Positions 1 to 7,997 of a stretch of 64,000 nt of DNA are shown here, one piece after another; position 1 is the first letter of the stretch; every line of letters begins with the position of its first letter. The position numbers and the translations under genes were made by a program. Below the pieces are notes generated by a model. That model saw nothing but the letters and a program-made list of their open reading frames with translations, had not been told where the DNA came from and made no database searches. Source of the DNA: Cyanobium sp. Cruz CV13-4-11 (GTDB lineage: Bacteria > Cyanobacteriota > Cyanobacteriia > PCC-6307 > Cyanobiaceae); contig NZ_JAGQCH010000004.1 in assembly GCF_024346055.1 (NCBI RefSeq), forward strand, positions 124,001 through 188,000. The letters are read 5' to 3'.

Positions 1-494
1 TGATGGTGGGGACCCTCGACTGGATTCCCTGCCGCAGCATCAACATCACCCGGCTCCGGTCGCGTCTGGGCAGGAACCTGGGCGTGTCCCCCCTGCCCTC
101 CGGCCCCTTCGGCGCCGCCAGCCCGATCACCCGGGAGCGTGTGCTCGCCTTCGGGGTCAACTCCAGTCCGCACCAGCGCCAGCTGGCCCTGGCCCTGGCC
201 CGATTCGCCATCAGTCCGCTGCACCAACGAGACATGGTCCTGCGCAACCAGTTCGTGCTGCCGGTGAACCGGAAGGTGGCTCCGCCGGTGAGCAGTTCCT
301 CCGTGGTGGCGGCGATGGTGGAGGGGCGACGACAATCTGTTCAGAGCTCGACGCTTCGCCTGGTGGGGAAGACCAGCAAGAGCCAGAGGGACGCCTGGCA
401 GGCGCTGCTCACCCGCTTCCTCTTTGATGACCTGAGCCAGCAGGACGCCCTCAATGGTCTGATCGACCTCCTGGACGGCGAGCGGTCCCGATGA
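1..494 (+). CDS. C-terminal part of an ABC-type extracellular solute-binding protein (partial)
   Basis: The reading frame is open at the window edge, so the gene begins outside it; only about 163 residues are visible. The pattern is that of the C-terminal lobe of family 1 solute-binding proteins: a G-V-S-P-L-P-S-G-P segment, then A-F-G-V-N-S followed by a helix rich in Leu and Ala (QLALALARFAIS), and a final helical region. Such proteins bind sugars or similar solutes in the periplasm and pass them to an ABC permease. The substrate cannot be read from this fragment. The stop overlaps the start of the downstream MscS gene by 4 bases (ATGA at 491), so the two are probably translated together. 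Confidence 0.6.
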   Translation, partial: MVGTLDWIPCRSINITRLRSRLGRNLGVSPLPSGPFGAASPITRERVLAFGVNSSPHQRQLALALARFAISPLHQRDMVLRNQFVLPVNRKVAPPVSSSSVVAAMVEGRRQSVQSSTLRLVGKTSKSQRDAWQALLTRFLFDDLSQQDALNGLIDLLDGERSR

Positions 495-1723
495 ACATTC
501 TGCTGCTGGAGATCCTGGGCTGGTTCGGCTACCTGCAGCGCATCGAGGTGCGTGTCCAGCTGATCCTGCTGCTGCTCGTGTTCCTCGGACAGGGGCCATT
601 GGGCCGGCGGCTGGCCCCGCGGTTTCCCCCGGCAGGGCAGCCGAAGCTGGTGATCAGCAGTCTGCTGGGCCTGCTGTCGCTGGCCCTGGGGATTGGCGGC
701 CAACCGTACGGACTGCTCGTGTTGGGGTTGCTCCTCTACCTGGGCTGGCTGGGGCTGGGCGGGGTGCGCCTGCTGCTGGGCCGTTTCATCCAGCCCCAGC
801 CGATGCAGTTGCTGGAGACGCGCCTGATCCGCCCGGCGTACCTGTTGGTCTCCGCTTTGCTGGTGATCCGGGTGTTCGACAACCCCCAGGATCTGGCCCT
901 GATCCCCATCGGCGAATGGTTCGGCTCGCAGGTGACCCTGGGCAGCTTTTTGCTGGCGGTGGTGATCCTGTATGTGCTGGCCATGGGCACGGGACCGCCG
1001 GCCCAGGGGATGGCCTGGCTGGTGCAGCGCAGCGTGGGCATCAGCAACGGCAGCCGCCGCGCCCTGGCCCTGATGATTCGTTATGCGGCGGTGGCCTTCG
1101 GGATCGTCTGGGCCCTCGATCATGTGGGCTTCAACCGCACCGCGATCCTGGCAGTGGCCGGTGGCCTCTCGGTGGGCCTGGGGTTCGGCATCAAGGAAGT
1201 CTTCTCCAACTTTGTCAGTGGCCTCTGGCTCCTGTTCGAAGGATCGGTACGGCCCGGAGAGGTGCTGTTCATCGACGGGGATCCATGCGAAGTGCGCAGC
1301 CTGGGCCTGCGGGCCGCCGTGCTCTGGCGCGACCGGGATAATGCCGAGCTGGTGATCCCGAACCAGACGTTCTTCACCAGCACCACCGTGACCTACACGG
1401 GCAGCGACACGCTGCGGCGCAGCCAGGTGCTGGTGAGCGCGGCCTACCACCATGATCCGTTGGAGGTGATCGACCTGCTGGAGGCGACGGCCCTCAGCCA
1501 GAACCGCATTCTTCCGAACCCGGCACCAAAGGGCCTGTTGCTCCGCTATGGGGATTCCTCCATCGACTATGCCCTGCGCTTCTGGATCGCCAATCCGATG
1601 GATAACGTCTCCATCTGCAGCGAAGTCCAGGCGGCCATCTGGCGGGCCTTCCGGGAACGGGACATCGAGATCCCCTTTCCCCAGCAGGTGCAGTATCAGG
1701 TGGAGGGTCCACCGAAGAGCTGA
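491..1723 (+). CDS. MscS-family mechanosensitive ion channel
   Basis: A 410-residue inner-membrane protein with several hydrophobic helices in the first 200 residues, followed by the MscS core. The pore-lining helix near residues 215-245 shows the Gly/Ala-rich pattern of MscS TM3 (AVAGGLSVGLGFGIKEVFSN), and the beta domain follows with VIPNQTFFTSTTVTYT. MscS channels open under membrane tension and release solutes on hypo-osmotic shock. The protein is longer than E. coli MscS (286 aa), with extra N-terminal helices, as is common in cyanobacteria. The ATG overlaps the upstream stop by 4 bases, so it is probably cotranscribed with the solute-binding protein. The family call is firm; ion preference is not predictable. 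Confidence 0.93.
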   Translation: MNILLLEILGWFGYLQRIEVRVQLILLLLVFLGQGPLGRRLAPRFPPAGQPKLVISSLLGLLSLALGIGGQPYGLLVLGLLLYLGWLGLGGVRLLLGRFIQPQPMQLLETRLIRPAYLLVSALLVIRVFDNPQDLALIPIGEWFGSQVTLGSFLLAVVILYVLAMGTGPPAQGMAWLVQRSVGISNGSRRALALMIRYAAVAFGIVWALDHVGFNRTAILAVAGGLSVGLGFGIKEVFSNFVSGLWLLFEGSVRPGEVLFIDGDPCEVRSLGLRAAVLWRDRDNAELVIPNQTFFTSTTVTYTGSDTLRRSQVLVSAAYHHDPLEVIDLLEATALSQNRILPNPAPKGLLLRYGDSSIDYALRFWIANPMDNVSICSEVQAAIWRAFRERDIEIPFPQQVQYQVEGPPKS

Positions 1724-1984
1724 AGGGTGCAGCTCCTGCCACCGGGCCATGCCCGTGGACCGTGGCCCTGCGCGCCGCTGGGGATAGCGGCCTCGTGGTT
1801 AGCCTGCATTGCCGGATTGCGTCCCTCCGGCCATGGCCATGGAACGGCGGGGGGAGCACAGCAGCTGCTGCGCGAGCGGCCGCGCTGAATAGGGGCAGAG
1901 AGCGGGGAAGGCCGAATCTGGCCCAACTTGCGATCGCGGGCCCGAGTTGTACAATTTCCTTGAAATACCCACCGCCATTGCATC

Positions 1985-2353
1985 ATGCTTAAAGGTCCCG
2001 ATCTGCTCGCCAAGGTGAAAGAGCTTGGAGACGCTTCAAAGTCGGATCTGGTCCGCAGCTGCGGCTACGTGAGCACCAAGAAGGACGGCAATGAGCGCCT
2101 GAACTTCACAGCCTTCTACGAAGCGCTTCTCGATGCCAAGGGGATCAACCTCGGCGACGGTGTGGGCAAGGCGGCCACCAAGGCCGGCCGTAAACTCGGT
2201 TATACCGCCAAGGTCCAGTTCAACGGCAACCTGCTGGTGGGCAAGGCGTACACCGCGATGCTGGGCCTCGAGCCGGGCGATGAGTTCGAGATCAAGCTGG
2301 GTCGCAAGGCGATTCGCCTGGTGCCGGTCGGCGGCTCCGACGACGAGGAGTGA
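1985..2353 (+). CDS. cyAbrB-type DNA-binding regulator
   Basis: A 122-residue protein with the layout of cyanobacterial AbrB-like regulators: an N-terminal helical part (LLAKVKELGDASKSDLVRSC) and a C-terminal swapped-hairpin AbrB fold (TAKVQFNGNLLVGKAYTAML, GDEFEIKLGRKAI), ending in an acidic tail. In cyanobacteria these proteins bind DNA with low specificity and modulate carbon, nitrogen and hydrogenase genes; I infer a similar role. It stands alone behind a 261-base intergenic stretch that contains a HIP1 octamer at 1930 and no strong promoter that I can name. Which cyAbrB paralogue it is cannot be decided here. Confidence 0.88.
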   Translation: MLKGPDLLAKVKELGDASKSDLVRSCGYVSTKKDGNERLNFTAFYEALLDAKGINLGDGVGKAATKAGRKLGYTAKVQFNGNLLVGKAYTAMLGLEPGDEFEIKLGRKAIRLVPVGGSDDEE

Positions 2354-2476
2354 ACCGACGCACAACAGCGTCTGACCTGTGACGGAATGTTCAGGCCTGC
2401 GCTGTAGTCGTTACCGCCGATCTAGAACGATCTTGCGGGGCAGGGAGATTGATCAACTCCCCACTGCTTTCGCGAA

Positions 2477-2509
2477 GTAACCCCCTTGGGCCCGCCCCGA
2501 GGGGGTTAC
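2477..2509. terminator. strong hairpin, possible transcription end
   Basis: The arms GTAACCCCC and GGGGGTTAC pair perfectly, with further partial pairing inside, about 120 bases after the cyAbrB stop. No T-run follows on either strand, so it may be a factor-assisted terminator or an RNA-stabilising hairpin rather than a classic intrinsic terminator. Confidence 0.45.
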
Positions 2510-2622
2510 GCATGTGTGGGGCAGGCGCGGCCGCCATGTGCCTTGGAATGCACACCAAGGTGGTTCTCGTCAATCAATCTGCAACTTTCTGTTACGTTGA
2601 GGGCTGATGCGTGGTCTGACCC

Positions 2623-2835
2623 ATGCCTTACCCCTCCTCCCATTCGGCCCCAGCCCCCCACCCCGGCGGCTTCGTCCAACTGTGCAGCCGCCAGGGCGGC
2701 ACCTACCAGGTCATCAGCATCGACGAAGAAACCCACAGCTGCTGGGTGCGGCGCTGGCCCCTGACCCGCCACGGATCCCCCGCCTTTTCGGTGGCCCTGC
2801 CGGACCTCCGCCCCCTGCAGACGACGGGCCGCTGA
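2623..2835 (+). CDS. small conserved picocyanobacterial protein
   Basis: A 70-residue soluble protein with a core of TYQVISIDEETHSCWVRRW followed by a short Pro-rich C-terminus. I do not recognise a named domain. The core looks like a small beta-sheet protein; similar short proteins with a Cys-Trp-Val-Arg-Arg-Trp segment occur, as I recall, in marine Synechococcus and Prochlorococcus. The ATG at 2623 is preferred because the similarity-like part starts shortly after it. It sits alone between cyAbrB and a metal permease. Function unknown. Confidence 0.6.
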   Translation: MPYPSSHSAPAPHPGGFVQLCSRQGGTYQVISIDEETHSCWVRRWPLTRHGSPAFSVALPDLRPLQTTGR

Positions 2836-2869
2836 GTCCTTTCCCCTTGCCCTGAAACGGAGCACTGCC

Positions 2870-2986
2870 ATGATCCCGATGGGTTTCGTTGTCGCCTCAC
2901 GCCTGTTCTGCCGGGCCGGCCGCCTGGTTCTGCTGGCGGCTTCTCTGGCCCTGGTGGGCGAGGCCCTGGCCCACGCTGCCTCCTGA
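2870..2986 (+). CDS. possible 38-residue membrane or secreted peptide
   Basis: ATG at 2870 opens a 38-codon frame preceded by a purine-rich stretch (AAACGGAG) at a plausible RBS distance. The product has a basic N-terminal part with two Arg residues, a hydrophobic segment (LVLLAASLALVGEALAHA) and then ends, so it resembles a signal peptide or a single-helix protein with almost no mature part. It lies just upstream of the ZnuB-like permease gene. It could be a real small membrane protein or chance coding. Confidence 0.3.
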   Translation: MIPMGFVVASRLFCRAGRLVLLAASLALVGEALAHAAS

Positions 2987-3045
2987 CGGCAGGGGTGCCC
3001 GGCGGGCCCGCCAGGGTGTCCGGGCAGCCTGGGTACCCTGGACCG

Positions 3046-3903
3046 ATGGCGGTGGACATGACGGAGGGATCGACCCTGGTGGACCTGCTGCAGCTGCCGT
3101 TCATGCAGCGGGCGCTGCTGGGAGGGCTGCTGAGCGGCGCCCTCGGCGGGGTCCTCGGCAGTTTTGCGGTGCTGCGCCAGCTCTCCTTCTTCAGTGACGC
3201 CCTGGGCCATTCCGCCCTGCTCGGCATCACGCTGGGCCTCCTGCTGGGCATCGATCCCACCCTGGTGCTGATCCCCTTCGCGGTGCTCTTCGCCCTGATG
3301 ACGAACCAGCTGGTGCAACGCAGCCGCCTACCGGCGGATGCCCTGCTGAACATCGTCTACTCCTCGTCACTCGCCATGGCCGTGGTGGCCCTGAGCCTGC
3401 TGAGGGTCTACAAGGGCGGCATCCAGCAGCTGCTCTTCGGCGACATCCTGGGGGTCACCTGGCTCGACCTCAGCCTGATCGGGGTCCTGCTCGTCATCAC
3501 CACCGGCTACCTCACCCTCACCCAGCGCGACCAGGTACTGCTCACCCTCGACGAACCGCTCGCCCGCTCCCGGGGGGTCGCCGTCTCCCTGCACCGGCTG
3601 CTGTTTCTGATCCTGCTGGCCGTGGTGGTGGCCATCTCCGTCAAGGCGGTGGGGGTGCTGCTGATCAGCGCCTTCGTGGTCATCCCCGCCTGCGCTTCCC
3701 GCCTGGTGAGCCGCCGCTTCGACACCTATGTGGCCCTGGCCGCCGCGCTGGGGGCCGCCTGCGCCGTGCTGGGTCTGCTGCTCTCGGCCGCCTTCGCCCT
3801 GCCGTCGGGCCCAAGCGTGGTGATCGCCCAGCTGGTGGGCTTCCTCACCGCCCTGGCCGTGGCCCCATGGCGGGGATTGACGGGGCCAGGTGGCCGGTCT
3901 TGA
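3046..3903 (+). CDS. ZnuB/MntB-like metal ABC transporter permease
   Basis: An inner-membrane protein of about 285 residues with roughly eight hydrophobic helices and the ABC-3 permease signature: LLGGLLSGALGGVLGSFAVL near the N-terminus and SFFSDALGHSALLG after it, with VKAVGVLLISAFVVIPA in the later half. The family moves Zn, Mn or Fe through the membrane with an ATPase and a periplasmic binding protein; neither partner is in this window, so the metal is not assigned. I chose ATG 3046 over an upstream frame extension because that extension is Gly/Pro-rich and unlike the family; ATG 3058 is also possible. Its 3' end overlaps the convergent cupin gene by 59 bases. Confidence 0.88.
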   Translation: MAVDMTEGSTLVDLLQLPFMQRALLGGLLSGALGGVLGSFAVLRQLSFFSDALGHSALLGITLGLLLGIDPTLVLIPFAVLFALMTNQLVQRSRLPADALLNIVYSSSLAMAVVALSLLRVYKGGIQQLLFGDILGVTWLDLSLIGVLLVITTGYLTLTQRDQVLLTLDEPLARSRGVAVSLHRLLFLILLAVVVAISVKAVGVLLISAFVVIPACASRLVSRRFDTYVALAAALGAACAVLGLLLSAAFALPSGPSVVIAQLVGFLTALAVAPWRGLTGPGGRS

Positions 3904-4549
3904 CCCAGATGAGGCAGCCGCTGCCACTGAAGGGCGCATGGCGGCTGGCGGCTGGGTTGCGCAGCCAGGTCCCGGTCGGGTAGGCCCCCTGCTCGTCTTC
4001 GAACACCCCCTCGAGCACGAAGATCTCCTCGCCCCCCGGGTGGGCGTGCAGGGGGAAGCGGGTTCCGGGCTCCCAGCGCACCAGGGCCACGTGCTCCAGG
4101 CCGAAGCCGTGCAGGGGCAGCACGCTCAGGCCGGGCACCAGGCCGGGCACGAAGGTCGCGCAACCGGTGTCGATCACCACCCGCGCCTGGTCGCCCGGAT
4201 CCATCTGGCGGAGCTTCACCAGGATGGTGCAGCCGGCGGCGCTGAAGGGGGCATGGGCGGAGCCCACCGGGTTGCGCACGTAGGTGCCGGGGCCGTAGTC
4301 GCCGTGCTCATCGGAGAAGACCCCTTCGAGCACGAGGAACTCCTCGCCGCCGCCGTGGTGGTGGGGGGAAAAGCGACGTCCCGGGGCATAACGGACCAGC
4401 GAGGTGGCCCGGGCGACCTCGCCGCCGTCGCGCTCCAGCAGACGCCGCTCCACCCCGGCCAGGGGCGACGGGTGCCAGGGCAACGCGCCGCTGTCGACGA
4501 CGACCCGCAGGGCCAGATCGGCATGGAGTTGGGTGGGGATGGGGGTCAT
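3845..4549 (-). CDS. two-domain cupin, ChrR-like anti-sigma relative
   Basis: A 234-residue protein with two similar cupin halves. Each carries the metal-binding pattern: FSPHHHGGGEEFLVLEGVFSDE in the first and FPLHAHPGGEEIFVLEGVFEDE in the second, both followed by Y-G/T-G-T-[YW]-[VL]-R-N-P and a Sxx-H-A-P-F-S segment. This is the fold of the C-terminal domain of ChrR, which senses singlet oxygen together with an ECF sigma factor. No N-terminal zinc-binding anti-sigma domain is visible. The start overlaps the stop of the adjacent sigma-factor remnant (ATGA at 4546-4549), so the pair was once translationally coupled. With the sigma broken, the cupin may be an orphan or serve another metal-dependent role. 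Confidence 0.8.
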   Translation of the reverse strand: MTPIPTQLHADLALRVVVDSGALPWHPSPLAGVERRLLERDGGEVARATSLVRYAPGRRFSPHHHGGGEEFLVLEGVFSDEHGDYGPGTYVRNPVGSAHAPFSAAGCTILVKLRQMDPGDQARVVIDTGCATFVPGLVPGLSVLPLHGFGLEHVALVRWEPGTRFPLHAHPGGEEIFVLEGVFEDEQGAYPTGTWLRNPAASRHAPFSGSGCLIWVKTGHLAPSIPAMGPRPGR

Positions 4550-4850
4550 GGCGGGGCGGGCGCGTCGTGGAGCAGGGCGCGCAGGCGGATCAGGCCCTGG
4601 CGGGCCCGGGTCTTGACGGTGCCGAGGGGCAGCTTCAGCAGGTCGCCGATCGCCGACTGGCTCATCCCCCTCGTAGTAGGCCATTTCCAGCACCTGGCGC
4701 TGGTTGGCGGGGATGGCCTGAAGGGCCTGACGAACCCGTCGCGCCAGTTCATCCGCCTCCGCGTGTTCCTGGGGGGTGGGCACGGCAGCGGGGAACAACT
4801 GCTGCGACCAGCGTTGCACCAGCTCCCAGCGGTTCTTGCGCTGCTCAACG
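4546..4850 (-). pseudogene. truncated, frameshifted ECF sigma factor (region 4 only)
   Basis: The part nearest the cupin encodes the sigma region 4 helix-turn-helix: SQSAIGDLLKLPLGTVKTRA followed by RQGLIRLRALL. The preceding segment (RQALQAIPANQRQVLEMAYY) lies in another frame; the switch falls at a run of five G at about 4666-4670 on the minus strand, where removing one G would restore a continuous protein. Upstream, homology stops near 4850: the whole of region 2, needed for -10 recognition and core binding, is missing and a Kir channel tail on the opposite strand lies there instead. The gene therefore looks dead by truncation plus a frameshift; the frameshift alone could be a sequencing error. 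Confidence 0.72.
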
Positions 4851-4886
4851 CCGCCACACCCCAGCTGCATCTGACGGCCGTTCTGA

Positions 4887-5078
4887 GCCAGTGGCGCCGT
4901 GATGGTGCTGGTGGAGGGCTCCGACCCGGTGACGGAATCGTCCCTGCTCCAGGTTGACCACGACCGGTTGGAGGACATTCTCCGGGGCCGCACCTTCGCC
5001 GATCTGGTGTCCGCGGAGAGCCAGGGGCGGCGCCGGGTGGACTTCGGGGCCCTCGACCGCACCCGGCCGATCGGCTGA
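4887..5078 (+). pseudogene. C-terminal remnant of a KirBac-type inward-rectifier K+ channel
   Basis: The frame ending at 5078 reads MVLVEGSDPVTESSLLQVDH, then a D-I-L-R-G-R-T-F-A-D-L-V segment and a final R-R-R-V-D-F-G-A-L-D-R-T. This matches the end of the cytoplasmic domain of bacterial Kir channels (valine-rich strand, E-G-x-D, then G-x-x-F-x-D and V-D-[YF] near the C-terminus). Only about 60 residues remain; the pore helices and selectivity filter are absent, and an in-frame TGA lies at 4884. I read it as a fragment left by recombination that also cut the neighbouring sigma gene. The assignment rests on recall of the family pattern. Confidence 0.5.
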
Positions 5079-5109
5079 AGGCCCTCGGATCCAATCCGAC
5101 CCGATCCCC

Positions 5110-5559
5110 ATGACCCGCTCCTCCAGCGCCCTCCTCCGCACCAGCGCCCTCGGCCTCGTCGCCGCCACGGCCCTGTCCGGTGCCGTCCTGCACGCCCGCA
5201 GCCTCAGTGATCCGATCACCCCCACCGTGGCTTCGGTGGCCCAGAGCATGGCCATGGCGATGGCCAGCGGCAGCTTCCGCAAGGCCGAGGCTCCCGTGAG
5301 CGGTGGCTTCACGACCAACGACATGGCTCCCGATCTCTGGGTGGCCTTCAGCCCCTCCGCCACGCCCCTGGCCATGAGCAAGGCGCCCGCCTTTCCCCTC
5401 AAGCCCGGCAGCTACACGCTGCTGTCGAAGCTGAAATCCAGCAAGGGGGGCCAGAGCTACGTGATCCCCGCCTCGATCGATCTGAAGGCCCAGAAATCGG
5501 TGCTGATCTGGTGCCAGAAGTTCAACGCCACGATGGCCTGGGCGCCCCTGAAGCCCTGA
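5110..5559 (+). CDS. secreted DM13-domain protein
   Basis: A 149-residue protein with an N-terminal signal peptide (basic start, hydrophobic ALGLVAATALSGAVLHA) and one DM13 domain. The DM13 pattern is visible as G-S-F followed by the V-S-G-G-F strand, D-L-W-V-A-F-S in the middle, Y-T-L-L-S-K-L-K-S-S-K-G-G-Q, YVIPASIDL, and the closing VLIWCQKFNATMAWAPL, where the single Cys is the proposed redox or metal site. DM13 domains are thought to act in extracytoplasmic electron transfer. ATG 5110 is chosen because it starts the signal peptide; the frame upstream is only the Kir remnant region. Function is inferred from the domain alone. Confidence 0.82.
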   Translation: MTRSSSALLRTSALGLVAATALSGAVLHARSLSDPITPTVASVAQSMAMAMASGSFRKAEAPVSGGFTTNDMAPDLWVAFSPSATPLAMSKAPAFPLKPGSYTLLSKLKSSKGGQSYVIPASIDLKAQKSVLIWCQKFNATMAWAPLKP

Positions 5560-5575
5560 GCAGCCCAGGGCCCCA

Positions 5576-6143
5576 TCAGAGCCCGGCGAACCACTCGTAG
5601 CCCCTGTCCTCCCAAGTGCCCAGGCGTTCGCCCAGGCTCGTCATCAGCTCCAGGCCGGTGACCCATTTGCTCTGCATGTCGCCGAGCTTGATGGGGCTGG
5701 CGCACCGTTCATGGGGGTGGCCAGCGGGGTCTGGGGGTGCAGGGCCGAGGCCAGATCCCAGGTTTCGAAGGACTGGTCGGCCGAACGGATCGCCAGGTAA
5801 GCCCCCAGGGGAGAGGGACCGGCCAGGGCCAGCACATCCGCCAGCCGCGGCCCCGTTGAGGCTGAGCCGGGCTGGCCAGGCGTCGGTGGCGGCGCCACAG
5901 CAACAGGCCGATCCAGAGCCCCAGGCTGGCGCCATAGAACCCCATGGCACCGAAGTGCCAGTCGCGGCCGCCGGCCAGCCAACCGCCGAGGGTGAACAGC
6001 TCCGGCACGGTGGCACCCTCCCGTCCGCCAAAGACCGGATTGGCGTTGTAGATCTCCAGGCCGCTGGCGGCCATCAGGAGCAGCAGCAGCAGGTTGAAAC
6101 CATGGAAGGCCCGGGTCCCCAGGGGGCGCTGGGGCGCATGGCC
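5576..6143 (-). pseudogene. broken cytochrome b / sulfite-oxidase-like gene remnants
   Basis: Read on the minus strand, the first part (about 6120-5870) encodes a cytochrome b-like membrane segment (AFHGFNLLLLLLMAASGLEI, then NANPVFGGREGATVPELFTL and HFGAMGFYGASLGLWIGLLL). Near 5860-5880 the frame shifts and the text becomes the tail of a molybdopterin oxidoreductase (SFETWDLASALHPQTPLATP). A second shift near 5700 is needed to reach the expected end, KLGDMQSKWVTGLELMTSLG followed by TWEDRGYEWFAGL. No start codon is in frame: the frame meets the arsR stop at 6144. The molybdopterin domain is missing most of its N-terminal part. Such pairs oxidise sulfite or repair methionine sulfoxide; here the module is clearly decayed. 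Confidence 0.7.
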
Positions 6144-6488
6144 TCAGGCGGTCTGGAGCTGATCCAGCTGCTGCTGCAGGCGCTGCTTCATGCGTTTCTG
6201 CACCAGCTCGCAGAGCTCCTCCACCAGTTCGGTGTCGGCCCGGTAGATGAGCCGGACCCCGTCCCGGTCGCAGGTCACCAGGCCAGCCCGCTGCAGCTGG
6301 GACAGCTGGCGGCTGATGTGGGACTGGCTGAAGCCGGTGGCCTCGATCAGGGAGGCGACATCGGCCGACCCCTGGCGCAGGTGGCAGAGCAGCTGGAGCC
6401 GGGCCGGTTCGCTCAGCAGACGGAAGAACTGGCTGAACTCCTCCAGCAGTTCGGGGCTGGGAATGGAACCGGGGCCGGCAACGCCCAT
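6144..6488 (-). CDS. ArsR/SmtB-family regulator, possibly sulfur-responsive
   Basis: A 114-residue winged-helix protein: dimer helix, SEPARLQLLCHLRQG, recognition helix region ATGFSQSHISRQLSQLQRAG, wing LVTCDRDGVRLIYR and a C-terminal helix. It lacks the ELCVCDL metal motif of ArsR/SmtB. Cysteines are at residues 35, 73 and 93; C35 in helix 2 and C93 in the last helix resemble the dithiol pair of BigR/SqrR persulfide sensors. It stands divergent to a TSUP exporter and upstream of the decayed sulfite-oxidase-like remnants, which fits sulfur control. DNA-binding family is firm; the inducer is inference. Confidence 0.85.
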   Translation of the reverse strand: MGVAGPGSIPSPELLEEFSQFFRLLSEPARLQLLCHLRQGSADVASLIEATGFSQSHISRQLSQLQRAGLVTCDRDGVRLIYRADTELVEELCELVQKRMKQRLQQQLDQLQTA

Positions 6489-6744
6489 GACAGAAGGTTA
6501 TGACGCTAGAGGAATTATGCAGGGTTTCCCCGGCCGTGGTGGGGAGCGGAACGGTTCCGCGATGGAGCAGCCCTCTGCAGCGACCTGCAGCGCCGCCGCC
6601 ACTCTTTCGTCGTTGTATGCGTGTAAAGTCATAAGTGCCCAGGCAGGTTGCGTCCATGGCGTCAGGTCCCCCCGTCCCCCAGGCCGCCGCCGTCTGCGGC
6701 ATGGCACGCCTGCTGGCCGTGATGCCCTGGAACCGGGTGCGTCC

Positions 6745-7563
6745 TTGAGCGCCGCCGTTCTGCTGCTGATGGCCGGTGGGGGGGGGCTGATCGGCTTCCT
6801 GCTGGCGGTGCTTGGGGCCGGCGGCTCGATCCTGCTGCTGCCCCTGCTGATCAGCGGCGCCGGTCTGCCCACCCGGGAAGCGGTGCCCCTGTCGCTCCTG
6901 GCGGTGACCCTGCTGGCGGTGGCCAACGCCGGCCCCTACCTGCGGCGACGCCAGGTGGCACCGCGGCCCGCCCTGCTCCTGGGGGTGCCGGCCCTGGCGG
7001 GCAGCTGGATCGGAGGCACGGTGGTGAAGCACGGTCTGATCCCCGAGCCCGTGCAGCTGGGGGTGTTCGCCGTTGCCGCCCTGGTGGCCGCCAGGCTGCT
7101 CTCCCGCCGCCCCAGCGGCACCGCCCGGGCGCCCCGGGCCACCGGATCGCCGCTGGCCCTCGCGGGCCAGGGGGTGCTGGTGGGCCTGCTGACCGGCATC
7201 GCCGGCGTGGGCGGCGGTTTCGCCATCGTGCCCGCCCTGGTGCTGCTGGCCGGTCTGCCGATGCCCCTGGCCAGCGGCACCAGCCTGGTGCTGATCGCCA
7301 CCAACAGCCTGGTGGCCCTTGCCGCCCTGGGGCACTGGCCGGCAGCGGGCCTGCCGCTGCTGGGGCCCCTGGTGGTGGGTGGTCTGGTGGGGGCGATCGC
7401 CGGCCAGGCCCTGGCCCCCCACCTGTCGGATCGTCACCTGCGCCAGGGCTTCGCCGCCCTGCTGGTCGGTTCGGCCCTGCTCACGGGCGCCGAAGCCTTC
7501 CAGCGCCAGCGCCACCTCAGCTCCGCCATCCCCTCCCCCCCCACCGTCCCGCAGCAGCGATGA
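6745..7563 (+). CDS. TSUP/TauE-SafE family membrane transporter
   Basis: An inner-membrane protein of about 270 residues with around eight helices in two similar halves. Each half carries the TSUP signature: [20 protein letters not shown] in the first and [20 protein letters not shown] in the second. Family members move sulfite, sulfonates or other small organic acids; neighbours (ArsR-type regulator, OsmC protein, sulfite-oxidase-like remnants) favour a sulfur compound. The start is uncertain: TTG 6745 includes the complete first helix, ATG 6769 cuts it, and the long extension to 6562 has no hydrophobic or conserved content. The stop overlaps the OsmC start (ATGA). Confidence 0.88.
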   Translation: MSAAVLLLMAGGGGLIGFLLAVLGAGGSILLLPLLISGAGLPTREAVPLSLLAVTLLAVANAGPYLRRRQVAPRPALLLGVPALAGSWIGGTVVKHGLIPEPVQLGVFAVAALVAARLLSRRPSGTARAPRATGSPLALAGQGVLVGLLTGIAGVGGGFAIVPALVLLAGLPMPLASGTSLVLIATNSLVALAALGHWPAAGLPLLGPLVVGGLVGAIAGQALAPHLSDRHLRQGFAALLVGSALLTGAEAFQRQRHLSSAIPSPPTVPQQR

Positions 7564-7997
7564 CCAACCTCCTGTTCCAGTTCCGCCTGCAGAGCCGCCA
7601 CGGCGCCGCCGGTGAAGCCCTCAGCGTCGACGTCCGCAACGGCGAGCTGGAGCCCTGGCAGCCGCTGGAGCCCAGCCTGCAGACCCCCGGCTTCCGGCTC
7701 TTCCTGCTGTCGCTGCTGCTCTGCCAGCACCACGACCTGGTGGCCAACGCCCGGGAGCGGGACCTGCCCCTGGCGGCGGTGGACGGGGTGCTCAGTGTGA
7801 CCGCCTCCGCCGACTGGATGGTCGAGGCGGTCGACGGCACGGTCCAGGTGCGGCTGGAGGCGGCCGATGGGGCGGCGACGCTGGAGCTGGATGAGCCCAG
7901 CAGGGCCTTCCTGGAGCGACGCATGCAGGTCTGCCCGGTGTCGCGGAATCTGCCCGGTACGGTGACCAAATCGATCGTGGTGCAAGCGGCGGGATGA
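7560..7997 (+). CDS. OsmC/Ohr-family protein
   Basis: A 145-residue protein with the OsmC fold. The two expected cysteines are present: one in the central helix (LLLCQHHDLVANARERDLPL) and one in the C-terminal CPVSRNL motif. OsmC/Ohr proteins reduce organic hydroperoxides or act on thiol or persulfide substrates in the cytoplasm. It is sandwiched by 4-base overlaps with the TSUP gene before and the GNAT gene after, so the three form one transcript. The N-terminal strand region has diverged, so the exact subfamily (Ohr, OsmC or YhfA-like) is left open. Confidence 0.78.
   Translation: MTNLLFQFRLQSRHGAAGEALSVDVRNGELEPWQPLEPSLQTPGFRLFLLSLLLCQHHDLVANARERDLPLAAVDGVLSVTASADWMVEAVDGTVQVRLEAADGAATLELDEPSRAFLERRMQVCPVSRNLPGTVTKSIVVQAAG

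Noticed and set aside
6562-6744. N-terminal extension of the TSUP protein from ATG 6562
   Set aside because: The extension has no membrane or conserved segment and lies where divergent promoters for arsR and the TSUP unit are needed.
5644-7515. A long minus-strand frame of over 600 codons opposite the TSUP gene
   Set aside because: Its composition is Gln/Gly/His/Arg-rich, typical of the antisense of GC-rich genes; only its last part is the oxidoreductase remnant. TSUP on the plus strand has clear family motifs.
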